DNA of 64,000 nucleotides from Sphagnum compactum (lineage: Eukaryota; Bryophyta; Sphagnopsida; Sphagnales). Shown here piece by piece: positions 24,190-36,034 of the stretch. Both the position numbers and the translations under genes were made by a program. The first letter of the stretch is position 1. Every line of letters begins with the position of its first letter. The DNA is taken from the NCBI GenBank assembly GCA_965153455.1, contig OZ234493.1, forward strand, positions 34,524,213-34,588,212, read 5' to 3'. The notes under the pieces were generated by a model, which was not told the DNA's origin, ran no database searches, and was given only the letters and a program-made list of their open reading frames with translations.

Positions 24190-25740
24190 AGAAATTGGGT
24201 CATTTTGGGTCATTTTCTCCCAAAAGAATCCTTTGAAGATGTCATGATGGATTTTTTTTGGTCATGAAAAAATCTGCCATGAAAAAATGATTGTGACAAT
24301 GGTGTTCACAAAGTGTAGGGTAAAGCCTAAGGCCATGGGCTTTACCAAAATAGTGGTCTGTGTGAGGTGGTGCTTCCAAGGGCTTTTACCAAGTAAACAC
24401 CACATTCATATTTTTTTATTAAAAAAAAAAGGTGATACCTTATGATTTTCCATGGGTATCATGGGAAAAAATGATGCAAGGCATCTCGAAAAATGGAATG
24501 GTCACAATTATAGTTGTTTCATTTTCCAAAATGCCTCATGGGATTTTACACTTGACAATGTGCTCTCAAACTACATTAGAGAAATCCCAGCAAGTCTTTC
24601 CGGATAAAAAATACTTTGAAATATAAGGAAATGCTAGAAAGAAGTTCAAAAGGATGTGCTACACTATACAAAGTCAAATAAATATTCCAACTTGTAAGAG
24701 AGACCTTGAAATAAATATCCTTCTTGACAAGGGTTATCAAATAACAAAAGGGGCAAAATCTAATCCTTTTTAACTTGGCTTTTTTCAAAATTTGAATTAT
24801 GATTAATTTTGATTATCGTCTCATATGGAACCAAATTTGCAAACCATCTATGTCATTGGACTCCCAGAGTGAAGCACAATGTTGATTTTGAATTAAAACT
24901 TCTTGGAGGTTGTTCATAGATGCAAGATGTGAGCAAAAGAGGTACATGTGCGACATGTCTTGATAACCAAGCTCTTGTGCGATGTCAACTAGAAGAGGCA
25001 TTTAAGATTCATAGATTATGCTTTCTTCATGTTCAAACTAGGAGTAGGTGCAAGGCTCACAACCCGACTAGTTGTCCTCATATTTTGCCTATGATCAACA
25101 ATATTTTCCACCACTCTTCAAATCTAACTAAAGTTCCCTCATCTATTAGTGATCGACTTTCCTCATTGCATGAGTACACAACCAATTGTTTCATTGGGCA
25201 TCCACATTTTGAGATGTGACCTGGCTATGAATGTATGGAGACACATGATGCAATGAGAGATGTTATTGCTTAAGAAGTTGATTTTCAAATGGATGTGAAA
25301 AACTTCAGATGTTGCGTTCATTTACACAACAATCTTTTCATCAACGAGTGGACATATATCCATAGATACCAGTTGCACCTTAGTCAAGGTCATCATCACA
25401 AATCCCACACATGTTAAGCTTTTACCTTAGACAAATTTGGTGTCAAACTTTGTTGTTTTAGAAATAACCCAAATAAAAGAAATGAACTATAAAAATCAAC
25501 ACCCAAGGGACCAATTCATGCCTTAAATAATTATATATTTTTTGGTTGTTTACACAAACAAGTTGATGGTTTTTTTTAAAGCTTGTACGAACAATATATT
25601 GTGATGAGAGGCTCAAAAGATTCGTCTCTTTTGGTCCTAACAACCTATGATACGAGGTTACAAAATATATAAGCCACTTCCATCCGAAGTTGAGTTGCGG
25701 TGTTATCACATCTCAACTCCCTCCATTTGTCAAGGACCCC
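24190..25740. other. Intergenic, no gene recognised
   Basis: The longest frame (24920-25219, +) has no recognisable motif and no splice support. Confidence 0.4.
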
Positions 25741-25744
25741 CTAC

Positions 25745-25960
25745 CCATCCTCACATTCGACTTATTTGTAATTAAAGGTTTATGAGTACTTATGTTCTCA
25801 AAGAGTGTTGTGGTTAGTTAGGAAAGTGTGCATGATTGATTGCTCTATGCTCTTGAGTTTTGTCGCATCTAGGCTCATCCTTACATTCGAGTCCAAAGGT
25901 GTACCAGTACTTATGTACTCAATGAGTGTGTGGCTAGTTAGGTAAGTATGCATGATTGAC
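25745..25960. repeat. Diverged tandem duplication, ~125-bp period
   Basis: CATTCGA..GAGTACTTATGTTCTCAA..TGGTTAGTTAGGAAAGTGTGCATGATTGA (about 25754-25840) is repeated as CATTCGAG..CAGTACTTATGTACTCAA..TGGCTAGTTAGGTAAGTATGCATGATTGA (about 25881-25958). Confidence 0.7.
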
Positions 25961-26491
25961 TTGCAAAGAATTGGCTACTCATTTGTGGGGGGAAAAAAAA
26001 GGTGCTCCACTATGGAAGAAGTGGAAATGGAGAAAGAAAGGCTGTAAGTCCTATTTCAGGAGTTTCCATATTACCTCTTGATGGCAATTTAAATTTATGG
26101 AATATAAATTGCCAGGATATTTTGCCAAGTTCACTTTATGTTCTTTCTATGTCTACTTTGGCAAATGGCTAAATTTAATTTGCCATTTTGCTATTTGGCT
26201 ATTTTGCCAAGTTGACTTTACCACTTTGCCAAGTCCAGTTTGTCAAATCACATTGCCTAGGCTGCATTCATTCCCAAATGGCCGTTTCCACATTGCACAA
26301 GTCCGTTTCACCCTATGGACTGCCCGAATAAGCTTCAAGCTGCCCACCCATTAAAAAATTTCTAGGCTGTCCAAAATGCCTGAATTTTTTTCCAGAATTT
26401 TTTCCGTTGAAACTTCTGCCTTGAAAAATCAGATTGCCTCTTGTTTATATTATATTTTCCCACAGGCTGCCTAGCCCTCCTCACCCCTTTA

Positions 26492-26523
<32 letters not shown>
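26492..26523. repeat. (CT)n microsatellite
   Basis: A CT dinucleotide run with one interruption, inside the putative inverted-repeat element. Confidence 0.9.
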
Positions 26524-26524
<1 letters not shown>

Positions 26525-27409
26525 GATTGGATGATTATGTGCACCTTGAGAGGAGCCCTTTCAAAATTCAAAATTGGCCCCTTGAAACTTTCTGAACTTG
26601 ATTTGCATGTGCTAAGCCTCCCTAGCACAACCCTTTCTTCTTTTTGTTCAAAGAGTCTGTAAAGGAATGTTGGGCTCATTATTGAAGATCATGATGCCCA
26701 TGGATGTCCCTTCTAGCAACCATGACTTTTTGAATGAACTTTATTCCATGAAAGTTCAGCTTTTTCGTTCATGAACTTTTTGTCCATAAATTTCATCATT
26801 AGAACTTGATCCATTGAAAATTCACAAATAATATTTTGTGGATGTTCATCCATTGAATTTGAACTTTTAATGCAAAAAATAAAATTGTGAATGAACAATA
26901 ACATGGGTGAAATAAATCATCAATCATATTTCTTTGTTGAACTTGATTTCATCCTTAAGATTTTCTAAATTTTCTTGGTAAGATATCCATTTCAATAGGA
27001 TAGCTTCAATTGCACATCATTGCCAAAAGAGATACAAAGACAACATGAAATTTGAACTTGAAACCTTTCAATTTGCTCCCAATTTGTTCAAAAAATAATT
27101 TAGAAGGTAGTTTGAATTTTTAAAAGGGTTTTGTGCAAGCTTCAAAGAGCTGTCAAATAATAAATAAATAAAAAGAGAGAGAGGAGAAAGGTAAAGAGGG
27201 CAGAGCGCTAGGAGGCAGCCTATGGGGGAGGGGGGGATCATGGGCAGTCTGAGTTTTGGGGGCAGATTTTTTTAGCAGACAAGAAAATCTTCAGGCCTTT
27301 GGCAGCCCAGAAATTAAAAAAATGTGTGGGCAGCTTGAAGCTCATTGGTGCAGTCCACAAGGTGAAGTGGAATTGCCAATTTGGAGTTGGTGCACCCGCT
27401 TGGCAATGT

Positions 27410-27570
27410 GGACTTGGCAATTGGCCGATGTGGACTTGATGATTTGGCAAAAGTGCACCTAGGAAACACATAAAGTGAACTTGACAATGTGGACTTGACA
27501 ATTGGCGAATGTGGACTTGATGATTTGGCAAAAGTGGACATAAGAAACACATAAAGTGAACTTGACAAAA
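27410..27570. repeat. Tandem duplication of ~80 bp
   Basis: Two adjacent copies of a segment starting TGGACTTG.CAATTGGC and containing GATGATTTGGCAAAAGTG and AACACATAAAGTGAACTTGAC. They differ at only a few bases and lie in the right arm of the inverted-repeat element. Confidence 0.8.
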
Positions 27571-27609
27571 TACCCAACCAAATAATTTTCCATAACCCAT
27601 CACTAAATA

Positions 27610-30600
27610 ACCATGATATCATTCTTTTTTGTTGCAACCATGTGGCCATGCAGACTTGTGTTTTGGTTGTGTCCAAGGTTTAACACATCATCCAATTTGT
27701 GCAAATGCCATAGATGGTTGGCATTGGAAACTTGCAGTTGTCCTAGTGGTAAACGCTTTGGTCCTTTCATTGACAAAGGCATTTGATGCATTAAAAATAC
27801 CCCAACGACCTAAGCTAGATAAGAACAAACCAAGTGTTTCAAAAGCTCAGCAAAAACACCAAAGAAAACAATAGCTGAGGACTTATTGGAGCGATGAGGA
27901 GAATGATGGTTTGGTCCGATTGTGTGCATCTCTTTTAACTCCTCAATCTGGTCCATCAAAATTAGTTGGTCATACTACACATAGTGATACTGGTGGATTC
28001 CAGATACCAATCACATATTCACTCATAGACAATGTGAATGCATGTCTATCACCTTGCCATGTTTCAAAGGATATTACCTTGCCAAATGAAGAGCCTAAAC
28101 TAGGTGTACTTGAACCTGCCCTAGAACCTGTTGCAAAAAAGACTATGATCTTGAGTATACTATCTTTGTCAACTAGTACTCAACCTAAGGTGCAAGAAAC
28201 AATGCTTAAACCTAGTGTTAAGTGAAGAAATCTCACACTACCCAATCTAGGAGTTGAACCACGCCTTACATGAGCTAGTGTAGTTTTTGCCCCAAAAGCA
28301 AAAGGACAAAAAAGAGAAAAATTTAGTAGTCCTATAATTTTAGAGCATGTATTTGCATTGTATTTGAGCTTCAAATTATATATATATATATAGATATAAT
28401 GCAAATCAAAATTCAGTTCTTCTCATGTTGGCCAATATCCAGGTTGTTTATATTGATGTGGTTCTTAGTTTGATCAACATTACAAGAGAATGGGAAACTA
28501 AATTGTGCTTGGTCTTTGCCATTCTAAGTACTTTCCCACGTGTAGGTATCTAATTGTTCCCTCTTCCCATTGAGTTATCTAGCAATCCTACACATGGGTT
28601 TTTTTAATTCTCAATTCTTACTATAGCTTGTAGGAGGTCCATGTTATCCTAGGAGAATGCCACATTGTTTGAAGTCAATTTGAATTAACACGAAAGCTAA
28701 TAGAATGCGCACCAAAAGTAGCAAAGTTCATTCTCCCCACATTGTCCCCTACTTTTTTTTTTCTTTTTTTTTTTCCTATAAGATAATTTTCTAGGGATGC
28801 AGACAGCCTTTGCACAACCCGTCTCGTCTAGAGTCTACTCCTTCTCCTGGTGCTTTGAGCTTCTTTCATTGTTGACAACAAGATTTCAATTGCGGCAATA
28901 CAGGAATAGGATGACTGACAAAGAAACAAGAAAAGAAAAGCCGACACAAGTTGAAGAAAGGAAAAAAAAAACCATCACAATTGTCCTTGGAATTGTCTTT
29001 GGAATTTTTCAAGGACGACCATACAATAGATTCTACGAGCCTGTGAAAAATTATGCAAAATCACCCATATACCAACTCCTCAAAATTTCGTCATTGGAGT
29101 TTTGGAGTCACACATAAAAATTTATTCTTTTGAAAATAAATTACTTTTGGTCACTTGTATCAAATCTTTTATCACGCATAGAAGTTTTAAAAAATTGGCC
29201 ACATCATTCAAATTTTGTTCTCCCATAGAATTCATTGTATAAATTTCATTTTTACTTGTGGATTCTTAAGCCCACATGCAATAAAATGCATAGTCACATA
29301 TAAAACTGGTCTTTTTCATTTTATTTTAAAATTGCAACTTAAATTTTTTATTTCATGCACAATTTTTCTTTTTCATTTTACTTATGGTTCCAAGTTGTAA
29401 ATTGTTGGTCAAACATGAGAGTTATTTTAAAATCATTTTTACTTTCAATTGCTTTAAATTTTGAATTGCACATAAATTTTAATCTTTTGAGTTGGATGCA
29501 TGAAATTTTCTTTCAATAAAAAAAATCATTAGTTTTTCATTTTACTCTTGGTCAAGCGTACTAAATTTGAATCCCATGAGAGAATTAAAAGTCTTGTTCA
29601 TTTTTTAATCATTGTTTTTTTTTTTTTTTTTTTTTTTAGTGTGTGCAGGAAATTCCGGTCGAGATTAGAATCTTCTACTTTGGGGAGTCCCCATAATTTC
29701 AACTTTTATTGTGAAATTGGCTCATTGCAAAAAAAAAGTTGGACTTGTGAATAAGTACCTCAGAATAAGTACAAACCTTCGATTCATAATTATTGCAAGT
29801 ACTTTCAATCGTCATCATAAAGTGAATTCGTATGTGAAAGATTTTGCATAATCTTTTGTAGGGTCATCCTTGAACAATTCTAAAGACAATTCCTAAGATA
29901 ACTTCCTCATCTCCAAACCTATTATCTCACTTCTATCATAATAACTATCTCACTCCTTTTCCTTAAAGGCAAATTAACATGTGCCTTTCCATGTGCATGA
30001 TATTTACATTGATTCAAATTAAATTTAACATTGACATAAAGACTGATGAACTATTGGAAAACATGTGGGAACATAAGAAAAGGAAAAAAAAAGTTGATTA
30101 TCATTGGCAGTCTGCAACATTTGCAAAGCCCAAGTACGAGCATTAGAAAGGCTCCCACACAGTATAACCGTATAACTATTATTCTTCTTTTCTTATGGGC
30201 AAAACCATTCACTTAACATTGAATGCAAAAAAAAAGAAAAAAGGTTCTTGAATGACAATAAATTCATTTGTAAACTCCATGAAAGAAGGATGAGAAGCTG
30301 CTAATTTGTGGAAATTTGGGATGATAAGCTAAAAGTGAGGATAACAAATGTTGGGGGATGAAACTCCTTTTCTCACCAAAATTGGTCCGCCTTCCATTCA
30401 TGTTTCCTTGGAATAAAGTTCGGAAGGTTTTCACGTTCCGACGTTGATAAAGTTCCGACGTTAATTTTACGTGGGACCAAATGGAGAGAACGCTATGGCG
30501 TCATTCCTTCCATAATGCCTCATTTTACTCCTTTTTACGGGGAGTACGAGAGCGCAGAGAGTTTGGGAGTTGGGTACAATTACGACAGTTCTCTCTTTTT

Positions 30601-30780
30601 CGCATCATCGTGCATCCATTATGCACGTGGCATTATAATCTTGACAAAGAGATTTTGGGAATTTGTGTTAGACTGGATATGAATATGAACTCTTTGAAGT
30701 GCAAGAGCTGGCTGGACGTTTCTTTAGCGCTTGCACTTCATTAATTCCCAGTTTTTAACACACTAGGGCTCTCTCTAGAG
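27610..30780. other. Intergenic, no gene recognised
   Basis: Frames at 27629-27874, 27911-28225 and 28797-29117 (+) have no recognisable domain, and neighbouring frames are full of stops. Simple repeats: TA run about 28378-28392 and T runs near 28752-28776 and 29610-29637. The last ~100 bases (from about 30690) are homologous to the 5' flank of the intact WAT1-related gene and belong to the duplicated segment. Confidence 0.45.
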
Positions 30781-30787
30781 ACTCGAG

Positions 30788-32674
30788 ATGGCAATTTCAG
30801 AAGAGCAGCAGCGGGTTCCCTCACCCAAGGCACACGCCGTTATGTTACCCGTGTCGTTCGGTGCCGTCGGTTACCTCGTCCTCTCCAAGGCAGCACTCAA
30901 TGCGGGCATCAACGTCCTCGTTTTCTGCGCCTACAGGGACGGAATTGCGTTTTGCATTCTTGCGCCCTTGGCGGTCTTCGCTGAGACGTAAGCAAGCGAC
31001 GCCCAGAGCAGCACGCAATTCATCTTCTGGCAAAGCTGCTGCAATTATTAATAACCATTCTAGTTCTCAACTTCGGGAAAAGTCTACGTGTGTCGTGCCT
31101 GAGCTGACAAATCAGTCGTCTATGCATCGATGAAACCATGGCCCCCTTCGCAATTCTGTGAGAAAACTAATTTTGAGCACTCGATGATGAGCTCTCTTCG
31201 AAATCCTTGTCTCTGATGGGGTTCTGTGTGCTGGAAATTCCGGTCGAGATGTTCAGTCCTTGTCCTGGGCTTAATCCTTATCATAGGAGTTTTTGGGTAA
31301 GTGTGATCGACACGTTAGAATCCCGGTCCTCCTCTCAAGTCTTGTGCTTTCGCATTTTTGGGATGCACGTCCTTCTGAAGAGACATCATCAATCGAGCTT
31401 CATATGTGTTCACATTGGGATTATTTGCGAGCAATATTTATTCTTGTTCCTAGCACAGCTAATCTTGCGCAAGTGTCTCTTTCTTCATGCTCTTAAGTTA
31501 AATATGAATTGCAGATTCCAAGCACCATATGAAGTGCTCAACATCTGCCTCATTGCATAATATCATACCAAAGAAAATTGGGCAATTATCATTGTAGCTA
31601 ATTATCTGGTTTTTGGTTTTTGATTACAAGTGAAAATCGCCACACACTGGTTCTTTGTTACTGCTAAATTTTCTGAGTCGTAAGGAGCTAGTATAGTTGG
31701 GGTTGTGTATCCCTAACGCTCAGCTGAAACTCAGTTTGTGGCATTAGTGGCTTTTTTGTGTTACATCATTCTGGGTCACTATTGTATACCTATATGAAAT
31801 ATTTTGAGCATAAATTCAAGAAGGTTTTAGGGCAGGTGCAAAGCATATGAGACTCCAAATTTTCCTGCTCTTCTGAATGTGAATCTAATTCTGCCCTCTG
31901 GACAGTCTGATCCTTGAATACAGGCTACACCCTAATACGTGGGTTGTGAATCTTGTTGGAACGAATTTTGGGGGTCAGGGGTTTTTTGGAGCAAGCGTTG
32001 TTTTTGGTTGGCCTAGAAAACACAAACACTTTCTTCGCGTCAGCCATGCAAAACTGCTCTCCAGTTTTTGTGCTACTAATCGCTGCCACATTCAGGTAAC
32101 TTCAACACCTCCCTTTTGTAAGGCATGTTGTTTGCAAGTTCCAGACATAAGTTCCTCATGTCCAAATAGAACTTATAAATTTCCTTGAAGTTTTGGAATG
32201 CGAGATAACCAATATTGCAGGCATTTTTCTTGTTCCAGGATCTTGTTAAATTATCTTGTGCAGATAGATGTGCAATTGTTCTTTTCTACAAATGTTAGAT
32301 TTCATATTTGACATGGAGTTTTGCTGTCCCAATGAATTACTGCAAGAACCCGCAAAGTGCATAGGATTTACAGGATCAGGGTACATTTTTCAGGACAGAG
32401 GAGATTAGATTAGGCAGCGGGATGGCAGGCTAAAATTTTGGGCATAATATTTTGTGTGTTGGGGGCACTCCTCATGTCTATATACAAGGGGCCCATCATC
32501 TTTAAACGTTTAATATCAAAAACAAATCCTCCAAGCTCTATGTTGCCAAGAAGTAACCTTCTTATGGGAGACCTCATTATGGGGTTTGAAGGCTGGGGTA
32601 TTGATAAATGGACCCTTGGAGGTCTTTGCCTCATCCTTCAGACTCTCACTGTCAGCATTGAGACTAACTTAAAG
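30788..32674 (+). pseudogene. Truncated WAT1-related pseudogene (exons 1-4)
   Basis: A paralogue of the minus-strand gene at 22444, arranged head-to-head with it. Exon equivalents are 30788-30987, 31234-31296, 31979-32095 and 32394-32674. Exon 1 is open and well conserved (KAHAVM; LNAGINVLVFCAYRDG), and exon 3 is open (GFLEQALFLVGLENTNTF). The acceptor of exon 2 reads CTG where the intact copy has CAG. Exon 4 has two single-base deletions relative to the intact gene, before the GQAK motif (near 32411 and 32425), which shift the frame into TAA at once. Sequence similarity stops about 80 bp past exon 4, and exons 5-7 are absent. The Helitron array begins 0.77 kb downstream. Much of the intron sequence is still similar between copies, so this is a genomic duplication, not a retrocopy. 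Confidence 0.88.
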
Positions 32675-33446
32675 GTAAATGTTTTTCCTCGTTATGGGAT
32701 GAAGAATTATCTAAACTAGGAAGGACACCACTGTTCTAAAGGGTTTGAATAAAATGTTCAAATGTCAATACGAGACCAACACTGATTGAAAGTTTGAAAC
32801 CCTCGAATTTTTTTTTAAAAGCTTCATTTTCAGAATTTTCATTTCCTTTTGGCCAAATTTTGCCAGTAACAAAAAGGCTGGAACTTGTTCCCTATGTTTG
32901 GTTTCAAGAGCTGCTTTTGTGTGCAGGGTTAAGCACTGTCTTGTATTATCCCATGTATGGATTCTGTAGGTTAATTAGAGTATCGCCACCAACACCAGTA
33001 AAATAGCCTGCACACTATATTTTAGATGAAGTTTTGAAGCCAAATTAGTGTTCAAATTTCAGTTTGGACCCAAATACATATGCCCAGGGCCACTGAAAGG
33101 AAATGTCCGCTTCTTATTGGCCAACTATTTGGTGGGTGGTGACATTTAAATAGATATTTTTGCTTCGTAATGTCTATTTTTTAACATGTTAATTTAGAGT
33201 TCAGGATGGGAGAATAATTAAACACAATACATTGGATGCAATAAACACTCATATGAAGGCCCAATTAGGGGTTGTGGATGGAGGTGCTCTAAGGCTGGAT
33301 GATTATTAAAACATGTATTAAACATCTCTAAGATCAGACATTTCAGGCGATGTATGAGTTTAGTTCAACATCAATTAAAATGTGTTCAATAGAATTAGCA
33401 TACAATTAAGTTATAAAGGTCAATGATACTTGATACATTATTATTA
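32675..33446. other. Breakpoint region between WAT1 pseudogene and Helitrons
   Basis: The first ~80 bases match intron 4 of the intact WAT1-related gene. Beyond about 32755 the similarity ends and no exon 5-7 sequence can be found here or just beyond the Helitron array. No other gene seen. Confidence 0.55.
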
Positions 33447-33663
33447 TCTATAGTAAAGGAACAATGAAGCCTCCCCTGAAGCCGTCCGAATGAAGCTTCC
33501 CCTAAATCCGTCCGAACACTTTGCAGTAGCAAGAGACTTTCTAAGATTTCTGGGATTTGTTTTTTTTCTTTTTCCGCAGTAGTTAGAGGATGATTTTTTC
33601 CTTCCTTATGGTTTTCTTCTTATGATTTCTGTGTATTTGTGTGTCTTCTTCTTTTGGTTGCAG

Positions 33664-33786
33664 CATTTTGCAGCTTCAGGCTTCCCATGTCCAAAGCTCA
33701 AGAATCCTGCATACCATTTTCTTCAAGTAGTGAACTTAGACTTCGATCGAGTCAAGATGGGTGTACAAGGGTCCTTCAAGATCAGA
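33664..33786 (+). pseudogene. Captured exon of an ABCG (WBC) half-transporter
   Basis: A 123-bp open exon (41 codons) is preceded by a pyrimidine-rich intron end and TTGCAG, and followed by GTAAGA. The translation HFAASGFPCPKLKNPAYHF then VNLDFDRVKMGVQGSFKIR matches the segment just after the nucleotide-binding domain of plant ABCG11/ABCG12-type transporters, which reads '..F...GFPCP..RNPSDHFLR.IN.DFD.v...L.GS.K.R'. One exon with flanking intron sequence, inside a Helitron and without neighbouring exons, is the classic signature of Helitron gene capture. It is not a functional gene, though it could be spliced into chimeric transcripts. Confidence 0.8.
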
Positions 33787-34302
33787 GTAAGAAGAAATGA
33801 TTTTAAATTTCACACCCGCATCATCGAAGCAGATTGTTTGAAGATTGTTTTCCTTCTTATTCTACCAACCTCTAAAATACAGCAAAATCAGTTTAAAATT
33901 CGTCTGTCCATCTGTCCGGTCGCAATTATGATGGGTAAATTATAGAAATTTTGTGCTCAACTGCTCTTCATCTGCAGCTTGGAACCCTTTGTGGATTTAA
34001 TCATTACAACCCATGTTTCTAAATTGAAATCAGCATATGATCAGCAATTGCATGCTAGCTAGCCACAAAGAGCAACACATCACCAGCTTCTCACGACGTG
34101 GCGCTGACTGGCGCTGGAGGAGCTCCCAGCTACCCGCAGATTAGACTCCGTAGGACCGGACGGACATTTCCTCCATCCGTTCGACCTATCCATCCATCCG
34201 TCCCGTCATACAGGGAAGATGGCAGGGAAGATGGCATCATATAGGGAAGAAAACCCTGGCAGAAATAAATAACCCCCCCCCCCCCCGCCCCCTCATGCCC
34301 GG

Positions 34303-35247
34303 TGTCGCAACCCTAGCCTTGGCTCACGACCAAAGCAAGGGGGTCGCAAGTGTGCGGGCCTATAAGTAGACCCGGGAGTCATATCACATGCTCCCGGGAG
34401 TGCAAAAAGTGTGAGGGAGTGAACCCTCACACTCCCAAGTGAACTCCCATGTTGGGAGTTGGTGAGAGTGGAGTCCCAAAAAAGGACTCCCGAAACTTCA
34501 GAGAGCGTTTTGAGGGGTCAAAACTCAATGGCTTGTTGCGCTCTTTATATCAATGGAAAGCTCTTGAAGTGTAGATGTGTAAAATGGGCTCGCATTGCTC
34601 ATTTGAACATCTGAAACACGAGTTATGGCCAAAAGAAGGCCCGGGAGTCGAACTCCCGGGAGTCCGCCAGTTTTGACTCCCGACCACTAAAAGTTGGGAA
34701 TCGACCCGAAATACTTGGCTGCAGAAAACGTGCGACATACCGTTGGAAAGGTCTTGATGAGACCTACAACTTTGCTTCAGACGACAACTCAATCGGAGGT
34801 CTGCTCCGAAAGTTATGAGGCTTCAAAGTCGCGGGAGTCCAAAGTTGCGCGATTTCGGGACTCCCACGCGGGAGTCCCGGGACAAAAAGGCCATTTGGAT
34901 GCCACCCCCGCGACGAGTCACAGAGTATACTATAGGGAGTAAGGTGGTGGCTTACTCCCGAGCCCAGGGTGTGGTGTGTCAAAGTGAGTCCGAGTTCCCC
35001 CGTGGCTGTCCCAACACCAAAAGGACCCAAAATGAGTTCTAACCACTTTGTGTGATTTTCATGCATGCCCGTGTGAGTGAGTAAAGCTTGTCAACTCTTC
35101 CTAGTCTTTCCCGGGACTTCTAGCACGCCCCTCTTACCCCCCCCTCTAGTGCTGGAAGTCGGGATCGTACTCCAAGTTCCAACTCCTTCCGCATTGCCAT
35201 ATACCTAAACCCTCAAGTGGGTCTACTCGGAACTTGGGAGCGCGACA
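34303..35247 (+). mobile_element. Solo LTR of the Gypsy family, inserted in Helitron unit A
   Basis: It starts TGTCGCAACC and ends GCGCGACA, flanked by the perfect 5-bp duplication CCCGG at 34298-34302 and 35248-35252. It is 945 bp long and resembles, with gaps, the 761-bp 3' LTR at 7158, including the AATCGGAGGTCTG and CGGGACAAAAAG.CATT.GGATGC blocks. No internal region remains, so recombination between two LTRs has deleted the rest. It is rich in CCCGGGAGTC-like palindromic words. It splits a Helitron module (CATGCCCGG|CCCCAGGGG), so it arrived after that module formed. Confidence 0.92.
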
Positions 35248-35479
35248 CCCGGCCCCAGGGGGGGCACCCCCAAGATTTACTGTACAGAGGACGTGGTCTT
35301 TTTCTTTTCATTTTCTTTTTCGTTCTCTGTTTTCGGTGTTTTCTTTGTTTATAATAATAATAATAAAATAAAATAACAAAAAATAATCTTATATATATAT
35401 ATAAAGTTTTAATTTTTTAATTCATCCATCCCATCAGCCGTCTATTTAAGCCGGATGGGGTGGGTTAGGACCGGCATTA

Positions 35480-35524
35480 CACAAATATTATTCTAAAATA
35501 ATGCACAGGTGTGTGTATTTGACG

Positions 35525-35561
<37 letters not shown>

Positions 35562-36034
35562 TGTTTAAAAATAGAAGCATGCCAATTAGGGCTCAAACTA
35601 TATAAGAACCTAGATCCCCTAAATCCGTCCGGTCTGTCATCCAACCGAACGGACGAAATAGTCGAACGGACATTTCATGCATCCCGTTATCCGTTTGTTT
35701 AAAAATAGAAGCATGCCAATTAGGGTATCTCTGACCTCTCTTCTTCCAAAAAGCAGCAAACAACAGAGAGTTACGCAGAAGAGAGAGCCAGACAGACAGA
35801 CAGAGAAAGAGGGGGTCCTTGAAGCATGACAGGAGGCCGCTTTAAATATGAAGTTTTTCTCTGTAATGGAATTCTGTTTTTTTTTGTTTTTGGTAAATTC
35901 TTCAGGACGTTTTCTGTCTGCATTTTCAGAACTAATTATATTATTTTCAGAAATGTTGAAATTTTCCCCAATCCTTCCCCCCCCCAAAACACAAAAGGGA
36001 AAATAATATAAAATATTTTAGAATAATATTTGTG
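35480..36034. repeat. 21-bp perfect inverted repeat inside unit A
   Basis: CACAAATATTATTCTAAAAT(A) at 35480-35500 is the exact reverse complement of 36014-36034. Similarity extends outward for several bases (GGCATTA / GGACATTG). Between them lie an inverted Helitron 3' end, a TA run and a 33-bp direct repeat containing AAAAATAGAAGCATGCCAAT at about 35559-35591 and 35693-35725. This may be a small nested TIR element or an inversion scar. Confidence 0.55.

Larger units (their letters stand above)
26085..27605. mobile_element. Putative long-inverted-repeat (foldback/MULE-like) element
   Basis: The left arm (about 26090-26440) and the reverse complement of the right arm (about 27605-27240) share the same ordered words: an outer TTATGGAA, then ATTTTG.CAAGTTCACTTTATG, then a GCCAAGTCCA-rich part, then TTCACC.TGTGGACTGC.C, GCTTCAAGCTGCCCAC, and AATTTCT.GGCTG. 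The arms are diverged and of unequal length because the right arm carries an internal duplication (27410-27570). No transposase is visible between them. Neither a target duplication nor exact ends could be fixed, so the class is open. Confidence 0.5.

Noticed and set aside
28200-28300. tRNA-like T-arm on the minus strand (GGTTCAACTCC)
   Set aside because: No acceptor stem, D-arm or anticodon arm could be folded around it.
31207-31560. 117-codon plus-strand frame (and its minus-strand counterpart 21967-21695) as separate genes
   Set aside because: They cover exon 2 of the WAT1-related copies in a wrong frame and run into intron. The correct exon is only 63 bp in another frame.
31946-32188. 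80-codon frame in the WAT1 pseudogene
   Set aside because: Wrong frame over exon 3; the correct frame encodes GFLEQALFLVGLENTNTF.
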